This document shows, one piece after another, positions 1 to 10,228 of a stretch of DNA of 33,475 bases. The notes under the pieces are model-generated. The model had not been told where the DNA came from, did not search any database, and saw only the letters and a program-made list of their open reading frames with translations. The translations under genes and the position numbers were made by a program. The DNA comes from Acanthamoeba lenticulata (lineage: Eukaryota > Discosea > Longamoebia > Acanthamoebidae), in the NCBI GenBank assembly GCA_002179805.1, contig NAVB01001388.1, positions 1 through 33,475 of the forward strand, read 5' to 3'. Every line of letters begins with the position of its first letter. Position 1 is the stretch's first letter.

Positions 1-96
<96 letters not shown>
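1..96. repeat. (CTTG)24 tetranucleotide microsatellite
   Basis: Twenty-four perfect copies of CTTG run from the left edge to base 96. They sit directly before a splice acceptor (TGCAG, ending at 105), so they lie in an intron of the Roco gene and may form its pyrimidine-rich tract. The open frames through it (Leu-Leu-Ala-Cys repeats) are not coding. The true length is unknown because the array starts at the window edge. Confidence 0.95.
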
Positions 97-105
97 GGAA
101 TGCAG

Positions 106-3100
106 ACGCCGCTGCACGTGGCATGCGACAAGGGCTACGAAGACATGGCCCGTCTCCTCGTCGAATACAAGGCCGACGTCAGTGCCGTACGCGTTCTCCC
201 TCCTCTCCCATCGTCATGCAGCCCTGATTGCGCTGACCTGCAATAATGACACACATACACATACACACACACCAGAGGGCGGTGGTACTTGCTGCCTCTC
301 TTGCCTGCTCGTCTGCTCTGTGCTCGCACTCACTCTTCCTTCTGTCCTCCTCCTCTCCTGCATTCCATTGTCGACCCGCGCTCATCTCTTAGGGCGGAGT
401 ACGTGCTTTTCTTAGTATTCATCTTGTTTTCAGTTTCATTTGAATGTAGTCGACGTTTGCTGACTCTTTTGGTGCTGCCTGTCGTGGTGGTCGCCTCTTG
501 ACTCGGTCAATCACAGTGGGTACGCAACTGCCGCCTCCTCCACGGTCCTCTGTCCTCTTGTCTTGGGTGCGCAACTGACGGCCAAGTAATCTCCATCCAC
601 GGATGATCCGGATGCATGTGGTGCAGACGCCACTCCACTACGCGGCCAACACGGGGTCCGACTACATCGCTCGGCTTCTCGTCGGCGCCGGCGCGGCCGT
701 CAACGCGGTACCACGCCGCGCGCCTCCAGCTGTTGGCCTGAGAACCAAGCCAAAGCACTCACGCACGCACGCACACGCCCGCGACACCAGGTGGATCGCG
801 TGGGCTGGACGCCTCTGCATGCGGCGGCGAGCACGGGGAAGGTGGCCATCGTCAACTTTTTGATCAACCGAGAGGTCGACCTCAACGCCGTACGTGCGCC
901 CACTTGAACGTGCATTCTCCGCGTTGTCGAGCTCACACGCCTCTTCTCTATCGCCGCGTGTCGGGGATTCCACAACGACAGAAAGACAAGGACGGGGTAC
1001 GGCCCGCGCTCGATTTTTTTCCTAATTTATTTTTAATTCGAATTGATTTTACAATTATTTTTCATTCAAAAAATTAGCGGACGCCGCTTCACGTGAGTAA
1101 GCCGAGCACGGTGGGTCCGCTTATTTCCAGCGGCGCCAATCCCAACATCGTAAGTCCTCTTCTCCTCCTTGATGATGACCGGCTCGTTCACTCACCCCCG
1201 TTGTCGTTCCACGTTGATGGTTGCAGCGCAACAACGATGAGATGGTATGTAACGCACCTCCGCGGAGGCCATCCCCCTCGAGGACTCTGGGATTTAGCAA
1301 AAGGCTCACACGTCCATACGCGTGTATCGTCTGCAGAGCCCGCTTCACTGGGCGTGCAAGAAGGGCTTCTCGAACGTGGCCCGCGCGCTGATTTCCATGG
1401 GCGCCGATGTCAACCTCGTGCGTCTCTTCCCCCCGTCTCACCCCACCATCTGCCTTCTTTAAATTCTTGCCCGCTCACCGCTTCCTCCGATCCTCACCTG
1501 CAGACCGATGGCGTACGCACCTCCACCACGACCGGAACAACTACAACGGCAACAAGGAGAAGCATGAGGTGTTGATGTGGATGTCTCTGTATGTGTGGTT
1601 TCGTCATCATGTGGCACACAGGAGGGGCAAACGCCGCTGGAAATCGTCATCCGATCGGATCGCAAGCAGTACCAGGACCCGCTCGTCTGCCTCCTGCTCG
1701 ATGGAGGCGCCGACTACTCCTCCAAGGAGGTCCGTCCGCCTCCCCTGCCGCCCTTGGCTGACACCAGGTCTGTCACTGACGGTGGAGTGGGGCCGAGCGA
1801 CAGGTGAAGCTGTGGCTGCGGGACAAAACGGAGGTGCGACTGGCCAAGGCCGGCCTCACGACCGTCCCGGAAGCCATCCAAAAATATTTCAAGAATGTGC
1901 GCGAGCTCGACATCAGCGACAACGACATCAACACCCTCCCGACATGGCTCGCCGACCTCAAGCTCGAGGTACACCACCGACCTGTCCGTCGCGCGTCGGT
2001 GTCGACGTCGACATCATGTTGACTGGCGGGCGTGCGTGTCGTGTGGCGCTGGGCCAGTCGCTCTGGCTGAGCGGGAATCCGCTGCAGTCGATCCCGGTTG
2101 AGGTGTTGGACCGGCAGGACCACATCCGCTCGCTGCAGACTTACCTCCAACTGCTCAAGAACTCGACGATGGGCTGGTCCCGCATCAAGCTCATGTTCGT
2201 GGGCCGCGAGTGCGTGGGCAAGACGAGCCTCCTCAAGTCCATCGGCCGACACCTCACGGTGCGTGTCGACAACGATGACAGCACCGCCACCTTAATGTTT
2301 ATCGATTATGAGGCTGATGAGGCGCATGAACGCAGGGCAAGGAGAAGCAAAAGGCCAAGGGCAAGCTCCTGTCGACGGACGGCATCGACATCTCCGAGCT
2401 CGAGGTGCCCGAAAAGTTCAAGAAGGGCAACGTCGACCTCAAGAGCCTCCGGTGCGCCTCGGCTCCTCGTCCTTGATCTGCCTGTGCTGCGGGAGTTGAT
2501 ACTCAAACTCAAGCGTATTTCAGATTCCAGTGTTATGATTTCGGCGGACAGGTCATCTTCTATCCGACGCATCAGTTTTTCCTGACGGCGCACTCGATCT
2601 ACCTCGTCTGCTTCAACGTCACCCTCGAAGACCTCTCGCCCCTCCACTACTGGCTCAACCAGGTCCGGCCAATCCCACCACATCACACCAAGTCAGGTAT
2701 GTGTGGTATGTGTGCTCATTCGTCTTGTCGTCTTGTCCCAGGTCAAGGCCTCGACGCATAACGTGGAAGTGCCGGTCATTGTCGTGGGCACGCACATCGA
2801 CCACTCGAGCGTCGACCGCGAGTCCCTCCCCTTCCTGGCCAAGAAGCTGCGCGCGTGCGTTCTTCTTGCTCCTCGATGGAATGCGTGGAATGCGATGCTG
2901 ATAGGCGACAATCATGACAATGAATGCATAGAATGGACGGCAACGTGCGCGAGGTGGTGTTTGTCAGCACCAAGACGGGCGAGAACGTGCCGGAGCTGAT
3001 CGACAAGCTGATCGACCTCGCGTCCAAGCACTCGTTCCTCAAGAAGCAGATCCCCAAGGCCTACTACGACCTCTACGAGGCCGTCCTCAAGCTTCGTCCC

Positions 3101-6100
3101 TCGGCTGCCAAGGCCAGCGCCGGCTCCAACATCACCTCCACCAGCTCCTCTCATCGGTACTGATCCAGCACTTCATCATCATCATCACCGTCTTCTTCGC
3201 GATGATGACCGTCTTCCTCATCATTGCACGTACGCAGGGTCGGGCCAGGCCAGCTGCCTCGCCTCGGCAGCACTGCGTCCATGAGCGCGACGCCGCCGCC
3301 GACCCCAAGCCCAGCGGAGAAGCCCAAGGAGGTGGGCCGCAACTACCTCAAGTGGAACGACATGGTCTACCTGGTACCCGTCCCTCCCCGCCGGAACTGC
3401 TATGTCCTACGGCTGACGTGGGCATGACGCGGCACATGATGCGGAACAGGGGCGCAAGTGCGGCATCGCCGAGGATCAGCTGCCAGAGGTGGTGCGCTTC
3501 CTCCACAACGTGGGCACGGTCATCCACTTTGACGACCCGTACGGGGACCTCTCCGATCTGGTCATCATCAACCCGCAGTGGCTGGCCACCGTACGTCGAC
3601 CATAGCCGCCCATTTACGTCGATCGACATCACACGTGGCTGACATGCCATGCATTCCTTGCTGCGATTCCCCATTATCTCAGGTCATGAAGACGGTGGTC
3701 TCCTTCAGCAACACGTGGTGCAAGAACGGCATCATCAGCGAGGGCGACCTCCACTCGTGGGTCTGGCGCGAGTATCCCGCGCATCTCCACCGAAACATGC
3801 AGCGCATTTTTGAAAAGTTTCAAGTGCGTCCCGCCCTTCCCTCAACCTTCACCACGACCCCGCGTACTGACATGTCGGCGGTGGGTTCCGCGTCCATCCT
3901 CAAGGTGGTGTACCCCTTGCGCGGCGAAGGCAGCGAAGACGCGATCAAGGGGCAGGACCTCATGGTCCCGTCCCTCCTCCCCGAGACCTGCCTCGATCAG
4001 TCCTTCAACGACCACTGGCCTCCTCTGAGCACCCTCCAGCAGCAGCTCGGTACGCGCACACCATCTTCTTGCGACCAATCACGAACGGCCACGTGACGTG
4101 GCTCGACGTGGCGTGACGTCGCGCAGGGCCCGACGTGGAGATCCGGGTCTACGCGCGCCAGTACGAGGTGGACTTTGTGCCGCTGGGCGTGTTCTCGCGC
4201 CTCATGGTCCGCGCGCTGCACGTGCCCTCGTCCCGCCTCCTGGTCCCCTGGCGATACGGCTACATCGTCAATCTCGTGCGCCATCTCCCCGCCCGCCCGC
4301 TCGTCCACCAGCCCGTCAGGAGAAGCTCACGCACGCGTGCAGGACAAGCCCGGGCCGGGCATCTTGATGGAGCGCGCGCTGGTGCGCCAGCTGGCGGTGC
4401 CCAACAGCATGTCGGCGGCGCAGTTCGAGGTCATCACGCGCTTCGCCGTGAAGAAGGGCTGTCAGCAGCCGCAGCCGCAGCCGCCAGACGCCGCCGGTGG
4501 CCTTCTGGAGCGGGTGGTGCTGCTCGAGGAGCTCACGCTGTCCATCGACACGCTGCTCCAGACCTACCCGGGCATGGAGACCCGCAAGCTGGTCCCGTGC
4601 CTGCTCCGGCCCGAGGACAGCCACCTGGCCTCGCCCGCGGCCAGCCTGCCAGCGGAGCACGTCCTGACCTACCCCCAGTGCATCGAGGCCGTCGTCAAGG
4701 GCCAGCCCATCGCGCACCCGAGCCTCGGCGAGCTGCAGGTGTGCAAGGTCGCGCCCGACCTGGCCATGGGCAGCGTCCGCGTGCTCACCTCCAACGAGGT
4801 ACGGGGCCCTCCATGAATGCGGAATGTGTGCGATGCGTGGCATGAACGGAATGCTGTGTCTTGAGCGCGCAGTTGGTCGTGGAGAAAGAGGTCGGGCGAG
4901 GCGGCTTCGGCGCTGTGTTCAAGGGCACGTGGGTCGGGCGGCCCGTGGCGATCAAGCAGCTCCACGCGGATCTGCTCAACGAGAAGAACCAGCAAAAGTT
5001 TGACGAGTTCAAGCAGGAGGTCTTCCTCATGAAGTGCGTCCCCCCTTCTTCGCCTGCCTGGTCCATGATGCTGACGTCATCATCATCGCCGGCGATGACG
5101 TCAGCTGCTTCAACCACGAGAACGTCGTGCGGCTGTACGGCATCGCGCAGAACCCGCTGTCGATGGTGATGGAGTTTGTGCCGTCGGGCGACCTGCGCCA
5201 CCTGATCGAGCCCTACCTCAAGGCCAAGGTCGTCTGCAAGCACGACTACAACCAGCATCTGGCCATCTTCAGCGCCCAGCTGGCCGGCCGCGAGCGCGAG
5301 CTGGCCATGGACGTGTCCACGGACGACACGGTGCTGATCCACAAGGAGGACGGCCCGCTGTGCTTCATCGAGACCAGCCGCTCAGAGCGCGGCTTGTTCC
5401 CGGTGGCGTGCCTCCGCAAGCGCACCCCGCCGCTGAGCGACGCGCAGATCCCGTGGTCGCTCCGCTGGAAGGTCGCCCTCGACATCGCCAAGGGCATGCG
5501 CTACCTCCACTCCTTCAAGCCGCCCATCGTCCACCGCGATCTCCGCTCGCCCAACGTCTTTGTACGCCACGTGGCCCGGTCCGCGCCCGCGCTCCGCGAC
5601 TTGTGTGCTGACGTGCGTGCGTGCATGTGTGCGTGTGTGCGGTGTGCGCGCGTGTGTGGTTGCGGTTTCAGTTGATGAACTACGACGCCAACGAGCGGGT
5701 GACGGCCAAGGTGGGCGACTTTGGGCTCGCGCGACACGTCGACCCCAAGCTCTACGAGGCCCTCGGCACCTGGCAGTGGCTCGCTCCCGGTACGGCCACC
5801 ACCACGATGCACTGCCCAGCTGCCCCTTGCCTGCGCCCCCGAAACAAGGGCGCTTGACCTGACCTGACGCGACGGGACGTCAGAGGTGCTGCGAAACGAC
5901 AGCGAGTACGACGAGCGGAGCGACATCTACAGCTTCGGGATCGTCCTCTACGAGATCGCCTCGCGCCTCACGCCCTTCATCGACGAGTACTGGTTCCGGT
6001 TCCTCCGTAACAACTACTTCCAGAAGATGGACTGCATCCGTGCCATCATCCACGAAGGTCCCTCAACCCACCAATCATCCTCAATTTATTTATTTATAAT

Positions 6101-8052
6101 TTTTTGCATAATTAAAATTCTTGATTTTTATTGGCCTCAACATACGAACAATCGCTGCAGGCTGCCGGCCGACGCCACCGTTGCCACACTTGTGCCCGAA
6201 AGAGTTCACCACCCTCATGCGGTACGTCGAGAGCGCCTTGGCGTGGCGTGACGTGGCATGATCTGGCATGACGTGGATCGGCTGGCGCGGACGTCCACCA
6301 TCCAGGGAGTGCTGGCAGGAGGACCCGTCGCTGCGCCCGTCGTTTGCCGAGATCGTGGAGCGGATCACGCGGTACCTGGGCCAGAACGACGACGACATCA
6401 ACTTCAACCTGAGCCCCACCCCGTTCGGCTTCTCGCCCACGACCTCGCTCCCCTCCTTCTCGTCGCTCGACCGCGACACAGTCGGCGCGACGGAGGTGGC
6501 CGCCGACGCGAAGCCTGACAAAGGAAATGAGAAGAAAACCGAGGGAAACCACAAGGGAAAAGAGGCCACGTCAGCATCCGCCGCGAACGGCAAACACGCG
6601 CAAGGCACGACCGGCGAGGAGGAAGCCAAGGCCGACGACGGCGGCGAGGACGACGACAAGGAGGAAGCCGAGGCCAAGTCCGAGGCGCGCAAGCTGTTCG
6701 TGTGGAAGGAGACCCCGCGCCGCGGGCCGAGCCCGTCCGTCCAGTGCTTCCTCAAGGTGGAGAACCAGGTGTGGGTGGGCGACGGCTCTGGGAAGGCCAT
6801 CCTCTACGGCCACATCGTACGGCTCTTCCCCCCAAACCTGCGCATACCGCACATTCCTCACATTCCTTGCGGCACACGAGCAGTCGGGCGTGCAGCAGGA
6901 CGAGTTCAAGGCGGCGCGCAAGCGGGCGCAGGTCAACAGCCTTATCGCCGTCGACGACACCGTGTGGGTCGCCACGGACACCCTCATCCGCGTCTACCAG
7001 CTCAAGCGCAAGGTCCGTCCGCTGGGCGCCGCACACGCGCACACGCACGCACACACGCACACGCCCAAGCAGGAAACTGACGCATGACATGTGAGCGCAG
7101 AAGAACAAGCAGGAGTGGAAGAAGTTAAAGACCCTGAAGCGGCACAAGAAGCTCGTCTCGGGCATGCTCGCGGTGCCGGACCTGTCCGCCGGCGGCCTCC
7201 AGGTGTGGACCTGCGACATCGCCGGGACGCTCCTCACGTGGAACACCAAGGTTGGCCTCTCCCCCCCCCCCATGCCATTGCCGTCGGCATGAGGTGGCAT
7301 GGACTCGACCTCACACAACCCGCACACGCTCACGCGCGTCGAGCAGAAGCGAAAGGACGAGCGGGAGGTGGTGGTGAAGCCCGGCGAGTCGATCTACTCC
7401 ATGTGCGTCGTCGATGGCAGCAGCGTGTGGATCGGCGGCCTGACGGACATCTTCCGCGTCAACCTCCTCGTACGCCTCCTGCTCCTCCCAGGCCGCCCTT
7501 GCGCAAGGTGCTGACGACGCTGGTGTGTGCGTGTGCGTGCGTGCAGACGTGGGAGATGATGCAGTGGCGCGCGCACAACACGGCCATCATGGGGATCGTG
7601 TGGGAGCCCAACCAGCGGCTCGTGTGGACCGCCTCCCACGACCGCACCGTCAAGGTGTGGCAGCAGGCGAGCGGGCTGGCGTCGCCCGGCCTCGTCGTGC
7701 GCGAGATCGACGTGGGGAGCAGCTACGGGACCTGCCTCACGGCGCCCATCCAGACGTCGTTCGTGTGCGTGGGCCATACCGACGGCACCATTTCGGTGTG
7801 GGACGCCCGAGTACGCCGCATCTCGTCTTCGTGGTGGTGGTGTTGATGGTGGTGACTGCGAACATGTTTGTTGATGGTTGCTTGTTTCCGCAGACACACA
7901 GCAAGCTCTTCGAGTGGAAGGCCCACAACAACGACGTGCAGGCCATGCAGTATGTGGCGGACAACGACACGGGCTACCTCTGGACGGGCGCCCTCGATGG
8001 CACCCTCTCCATCTGGGCCCACAACCAGCGGGCAGCTGGCGCCTCTTCATAG
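106..8052 (+). CDS. LRRK-type Roco protein kinase (ANK-LRR-ROC-COR-kinase-WD40), 5' partial
   Basis: A multidomain GTPase and protein kinase of the Roco/LRRK family, expected to act as a cytosolic signalling switch. I place 32 exons: 106-186, 627-707, 791-889, 982-996, 1078-1149, 1227-1244, 1337-1417, 1504-1512, 1622-1729, 1804-1968, 2058-2258, 2336-2451, 2524-2662, 2742-2854, 2932-3156, 3238-3373, 3450-3590, 3683-3823, 3905-4049, 4127-4275, 4343-4798, 4873-5033, 5105-5561, 5672-5789, 5884-6057, 6161-6221, 6306-6816, 6884-7012, 7101-7250, 7347-7469, 7547-7810, 7894-8052. They total 4,998 nt and close in frame (1,665 residues visible). Ankyrin repeats span 1-188 and a short LRR 189-243. ROC follows, with an intact Walker A (GRECVGKTS, ~292), switch II DFGGQ, G4 as THID (Roco-like) and SAKTG-like STKTG. 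COR runs to ~897. The kinase (~898-1240) has GRGGFGAVF, VAIKQL, HRDLRSPN and DFGLAR, so it looks active, and carries an SH3-like insert at ~1010-1057. WD40-like blades run from ~1345 to the end. The N-terminus lies left of the window. The acceptor at 3904 and the exact ROC/COR borders are less certain. Confidence 0.9.
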
Positions 8053-8097
8053 TGCCCCGCACATTATTTTGGTACAAAAAAGAAAAGAAATAATTTT

Positions 8098-8103
8098 AAT
8101 AAA
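8098..8103 (+). promoter_or_regulatory. Polyadenylation signal of the Roco gene
   Basis: AATAAA lies 46 bases after the Roco stop codon, in an A/T-rich patch that stands out from the GC-rich surroundings. The gap between the Roco stop and the next start (8165) is only about 110 bases, so it must also carry the next gene's promoter. Confidence 0.5.
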
Positions 8104-8164
8104 AGAAAAAAATGAAAAGCGGTTGCCCAAAGACGAAGGCCCTTCATTTTTTGACACAAACAAG

Positions 8165-8532
8165 ATGACAGACAAGGCGAAGCTGTTTGAACAGAAGATA
8201 AAGGAGTCAGCTCCAGGCTATCGCGCGCCTGACGCTAGCGGCCCCGCTCCTACGCGCCACGCTGACGGTACCCCGTCAGCCGGCGGTCTCAAGGCCAAGT
8301 ACCTCTCCCCCTCCATCCATCCTGGTACTGCGGTTTTCGTGGCGCTGATCCAGCGTCGCCTCTCGGCGCAACCATCAGGTTTGAGAAGCTGGCCAACCCG
8401 GACCCGCCCAAGGCCACGACGGGCAAGGTGGGGTGGTCCGATGACAAGGACCAGGGCCGCAAGAAGGTTCACCAGCCGGGCTACGACCCCACCAAGCCCC
8501 CTCCGCCCCGCTCGCTCGACTCGCTTCCTTGA
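8165..8532 (+). CDS. Small hydrophilic protein of unknown function (95 aa)
   Basis: Two exons, 8165-8298 and 8379-8532, joined by an 80-nt intron (GTACC...CAG), give an in-frame 95-residue protein starting MTDKAKLFEQKIKES. The second exon reads KFEKLANPDPPKATTGKVGW and ends in a Pro-rich PTKPPPPRSLDSLP tail. The product is Lys/Pro-rich and predicted soluble. It has no signal peptide or membrane segment, and I recognise no family. Support comes from the clean intron, from coding-like composition and from AATAAA 31 bases after the stop. The charged N-terminal helix followed by a disordered, Pro-rich tail would fit a small adaptor or cytoskeletal peptide, but that is only a guess. Confidence 0.6.
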
Positions 8533-8563
8533 CCTTGTTTGTGACACACGCAAGCTGTCTATC

Positions 8564-8569
8564 AATAAA
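8564..8569 (+). promoter_or_regulatory. Polyadenylation signal of the 95-aa gene
   Basis: AATAAA about 30 bases after the stop at 8532, within TATCAATAAACTTGTAC. It lies between the convergent 3' ends of this gene and the LRR gene on the minus strand. Confidence 0.55.
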
Positions 8570-8678
8570 CTTGTACAATCAATCTTCTTTCGTCATCTCT
8601 CTGTACACCAATACACAAGCGAGCCCCAGCAGCCGTGTTCCATCAGCCACGGCCGCCGTTGCTACCGACACCGCCAGC

Positions 8679-10027
8679 CTAGTAGGGGACTACGCTCCCG
8701 TTGATGTCGCGCACGCGCCCGCAGGCGAGCGAGCAGTACGTGCCCACAAGCCGCACGTACTCGCCGTACCTGCGCGATCGAGAGAGAAAGAGAGTCAGGA
8801 AGGAGAGCTCTTGTTGTTGCCTCGAGACGTCTCCTGTGTTCCCGGCAGCACGTACCGAGCGCTGCGCAGGGTGCGCGGGTAAGCGCGCACGACGGGCGCA
8901 CGGCCGTAGAACACCCGTCCGCAGTGCGCGCAGGCCTTGCGTCCACGCCCGCGCGTGTGCTCGGGGTCATCCTCCTGTTCCTCCTCCTCCCCCTGGTTGC
9001 TGTTGGTCTCGTCGGTGTCGAGAGGCGGCGGGTGGCCGGTCGACGCCGAGGCGCCCGTCAAGTAGTCCCGGATGTGCAGCGGCACCAGCGCCTCGTAGTC
9101 TGGCGCGCCTGTGATGACGACGACGATGACGACGATGATGGTGAGCATCACCGGCAGCAGCAGGAGATGCGTGTGTGTGTATCTATGTGCGGTACTGGTG
9201 ACGCGGTGGAAGAGGGCCTCGTCGGCGACGAGCGCATTGCAGCAGGCTTCAAACAACGTGACTAGCCGCGGACGCAATACGCGCACGGCCGGTTTGAAGT
9301 CGCGCTGCCACGGGTTGCACATGATCTCCAGGTTGAGCTCTGCGTTGAACACAGTTCGTCGGTCAGGAAGACCGCGTGCGTCATGCAAGGATGTGCACGT
9401 GCCTGGGTGGCGCTCGACGATGGAGGCGGGGAGCCACGTCAGCTTGTTGTACGACACGTTGAGGACCTGCAGCGGGAGCTCGCCCAGCTCGTGCGGCAGC
9501 TCTGTCAAGCTTCTCGAGCAGCAGCAGACGTCAACATGCCGCTGGTCTGTGCACGGAAAGGAGGAGAGGCCTCACGTACTTGTTGTGGGCGACATCGAGA
9601 AAGGCCAGCGTGGTGAGGAGCCGAATGGCGGACGGAAGCACGCTCAGCTCATTACGTGGGATGAGCTGCCGGAGCATATGTAGACCCCAATGAGTCATCG
9701 TGCGTCATGAAGTGAGCTGAGTGTCGGAGTACCAGCGTGTGGAGGCCCCGGATGTGGAAGAAGGACGCCGGAAGTGCGGTGATGCGGCGGTAGGCGCGAC
9801 AGTCGAGCCTGGCCCACAAAGGGTGTGGCAAGAGAGCGCGCACAGTTTAGCGCCAAAGAGTGGTTTTTGAGCAACGAGAAGGGCAGGATGCAAGCGTACG
9901 TGCGGTCCCACGCGATGCGCTGGCGCACGGTGAGTTTGGAGATGCGCGCGATGCGCTTTTCCAAATCCCTCTTCTCCTCTGCTTGGGTGTGAGAGCCAAA
10001 CCGCGACAGAACGCTCATCCACACCAC
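8679..10027 (-). CDS. LRRC58-like leucine-rich repeat protein with C-terminal Cys motif
   Basis: A leucine-rich repeat protein of roughly 270-280 residues. The start at 10027 (MVWMSVLSRFGSH) was chosen because it leads in frame into the LRR exons. Exons by splice signals and phase: 10027-9900, 9808-9733, 9665-9580, 9509-~9419, then ~9327 to about 9208, about 9111 to about 8853, and 8769-8679. LRRs read through the joins (for example NELSVLPSAIRLLTTLAFLDV, then LTELPHELGELPLQVLNVSY). After them come a helical stretch (EIMCNPWQRDFKP) and a C-terminal block with CAHCGRVFYG and YCSLAC. These four cysteines could bind a metal. The C-terminal arrangement resembles LRRC58, a poorly understood LRR protein. 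The hydrophobic run near 9115-9170 is intronic. The junction near 9419/9327 is the weakest, since the usual GCAG acceptor does not keep phase and GAG|CTC does. Confidence 0.7.
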
Positions 10028-10228
10028 GCGTGAGCAATCTTCTTTTTGTGGTTACCTTCCGCTAGGAAAATGAAAATTCTTCTTTTCCTTTCGTCGCATT
10101 TTTGGCGACAGCCGCTCCTTCAGCAAAGAGAAGGCAGAGAAAACACAAGACTACGTTTTGTTGGTGGCCAGAGGCTGGACAGCAGCAGCAGCAAGTCAGC
10201 GAGTAGTGACAACCAACGCCAGCGAACG
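10028..10228. promoter_or_regulatory. Divergent intergenic region between the LRR and YEATS-ankyrin genes
   Basis: About 200 bases separate the two divergent start codons, so both promoters and 5' UTRs must lie here. It is richer in T and A than the flanking exons (TTCTTCTTTTCCTTTCGTCGC near 10078). I see no clear TATA box. The frame continuing upstream of 10229 on the plus strand contains ATGs, so a longer YEATS N-terminus is possible. Confidence 0.4.

Noticed and set aside
2..415. Leu-Leu-Ala-Cys repeat proteins at the left edge
   Set aside because: They read through the CTTG microsatellite and into an intron, and their ends do not match the ankyrin frame.
9115..9175. Transmembrane helix in the LRRC58-like gene
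   Set aside because: The hydrophobic run (ITIIVV-like) is inside an intron with a good GTACC donor and CACAG acceptor; removing it keeps the frame.
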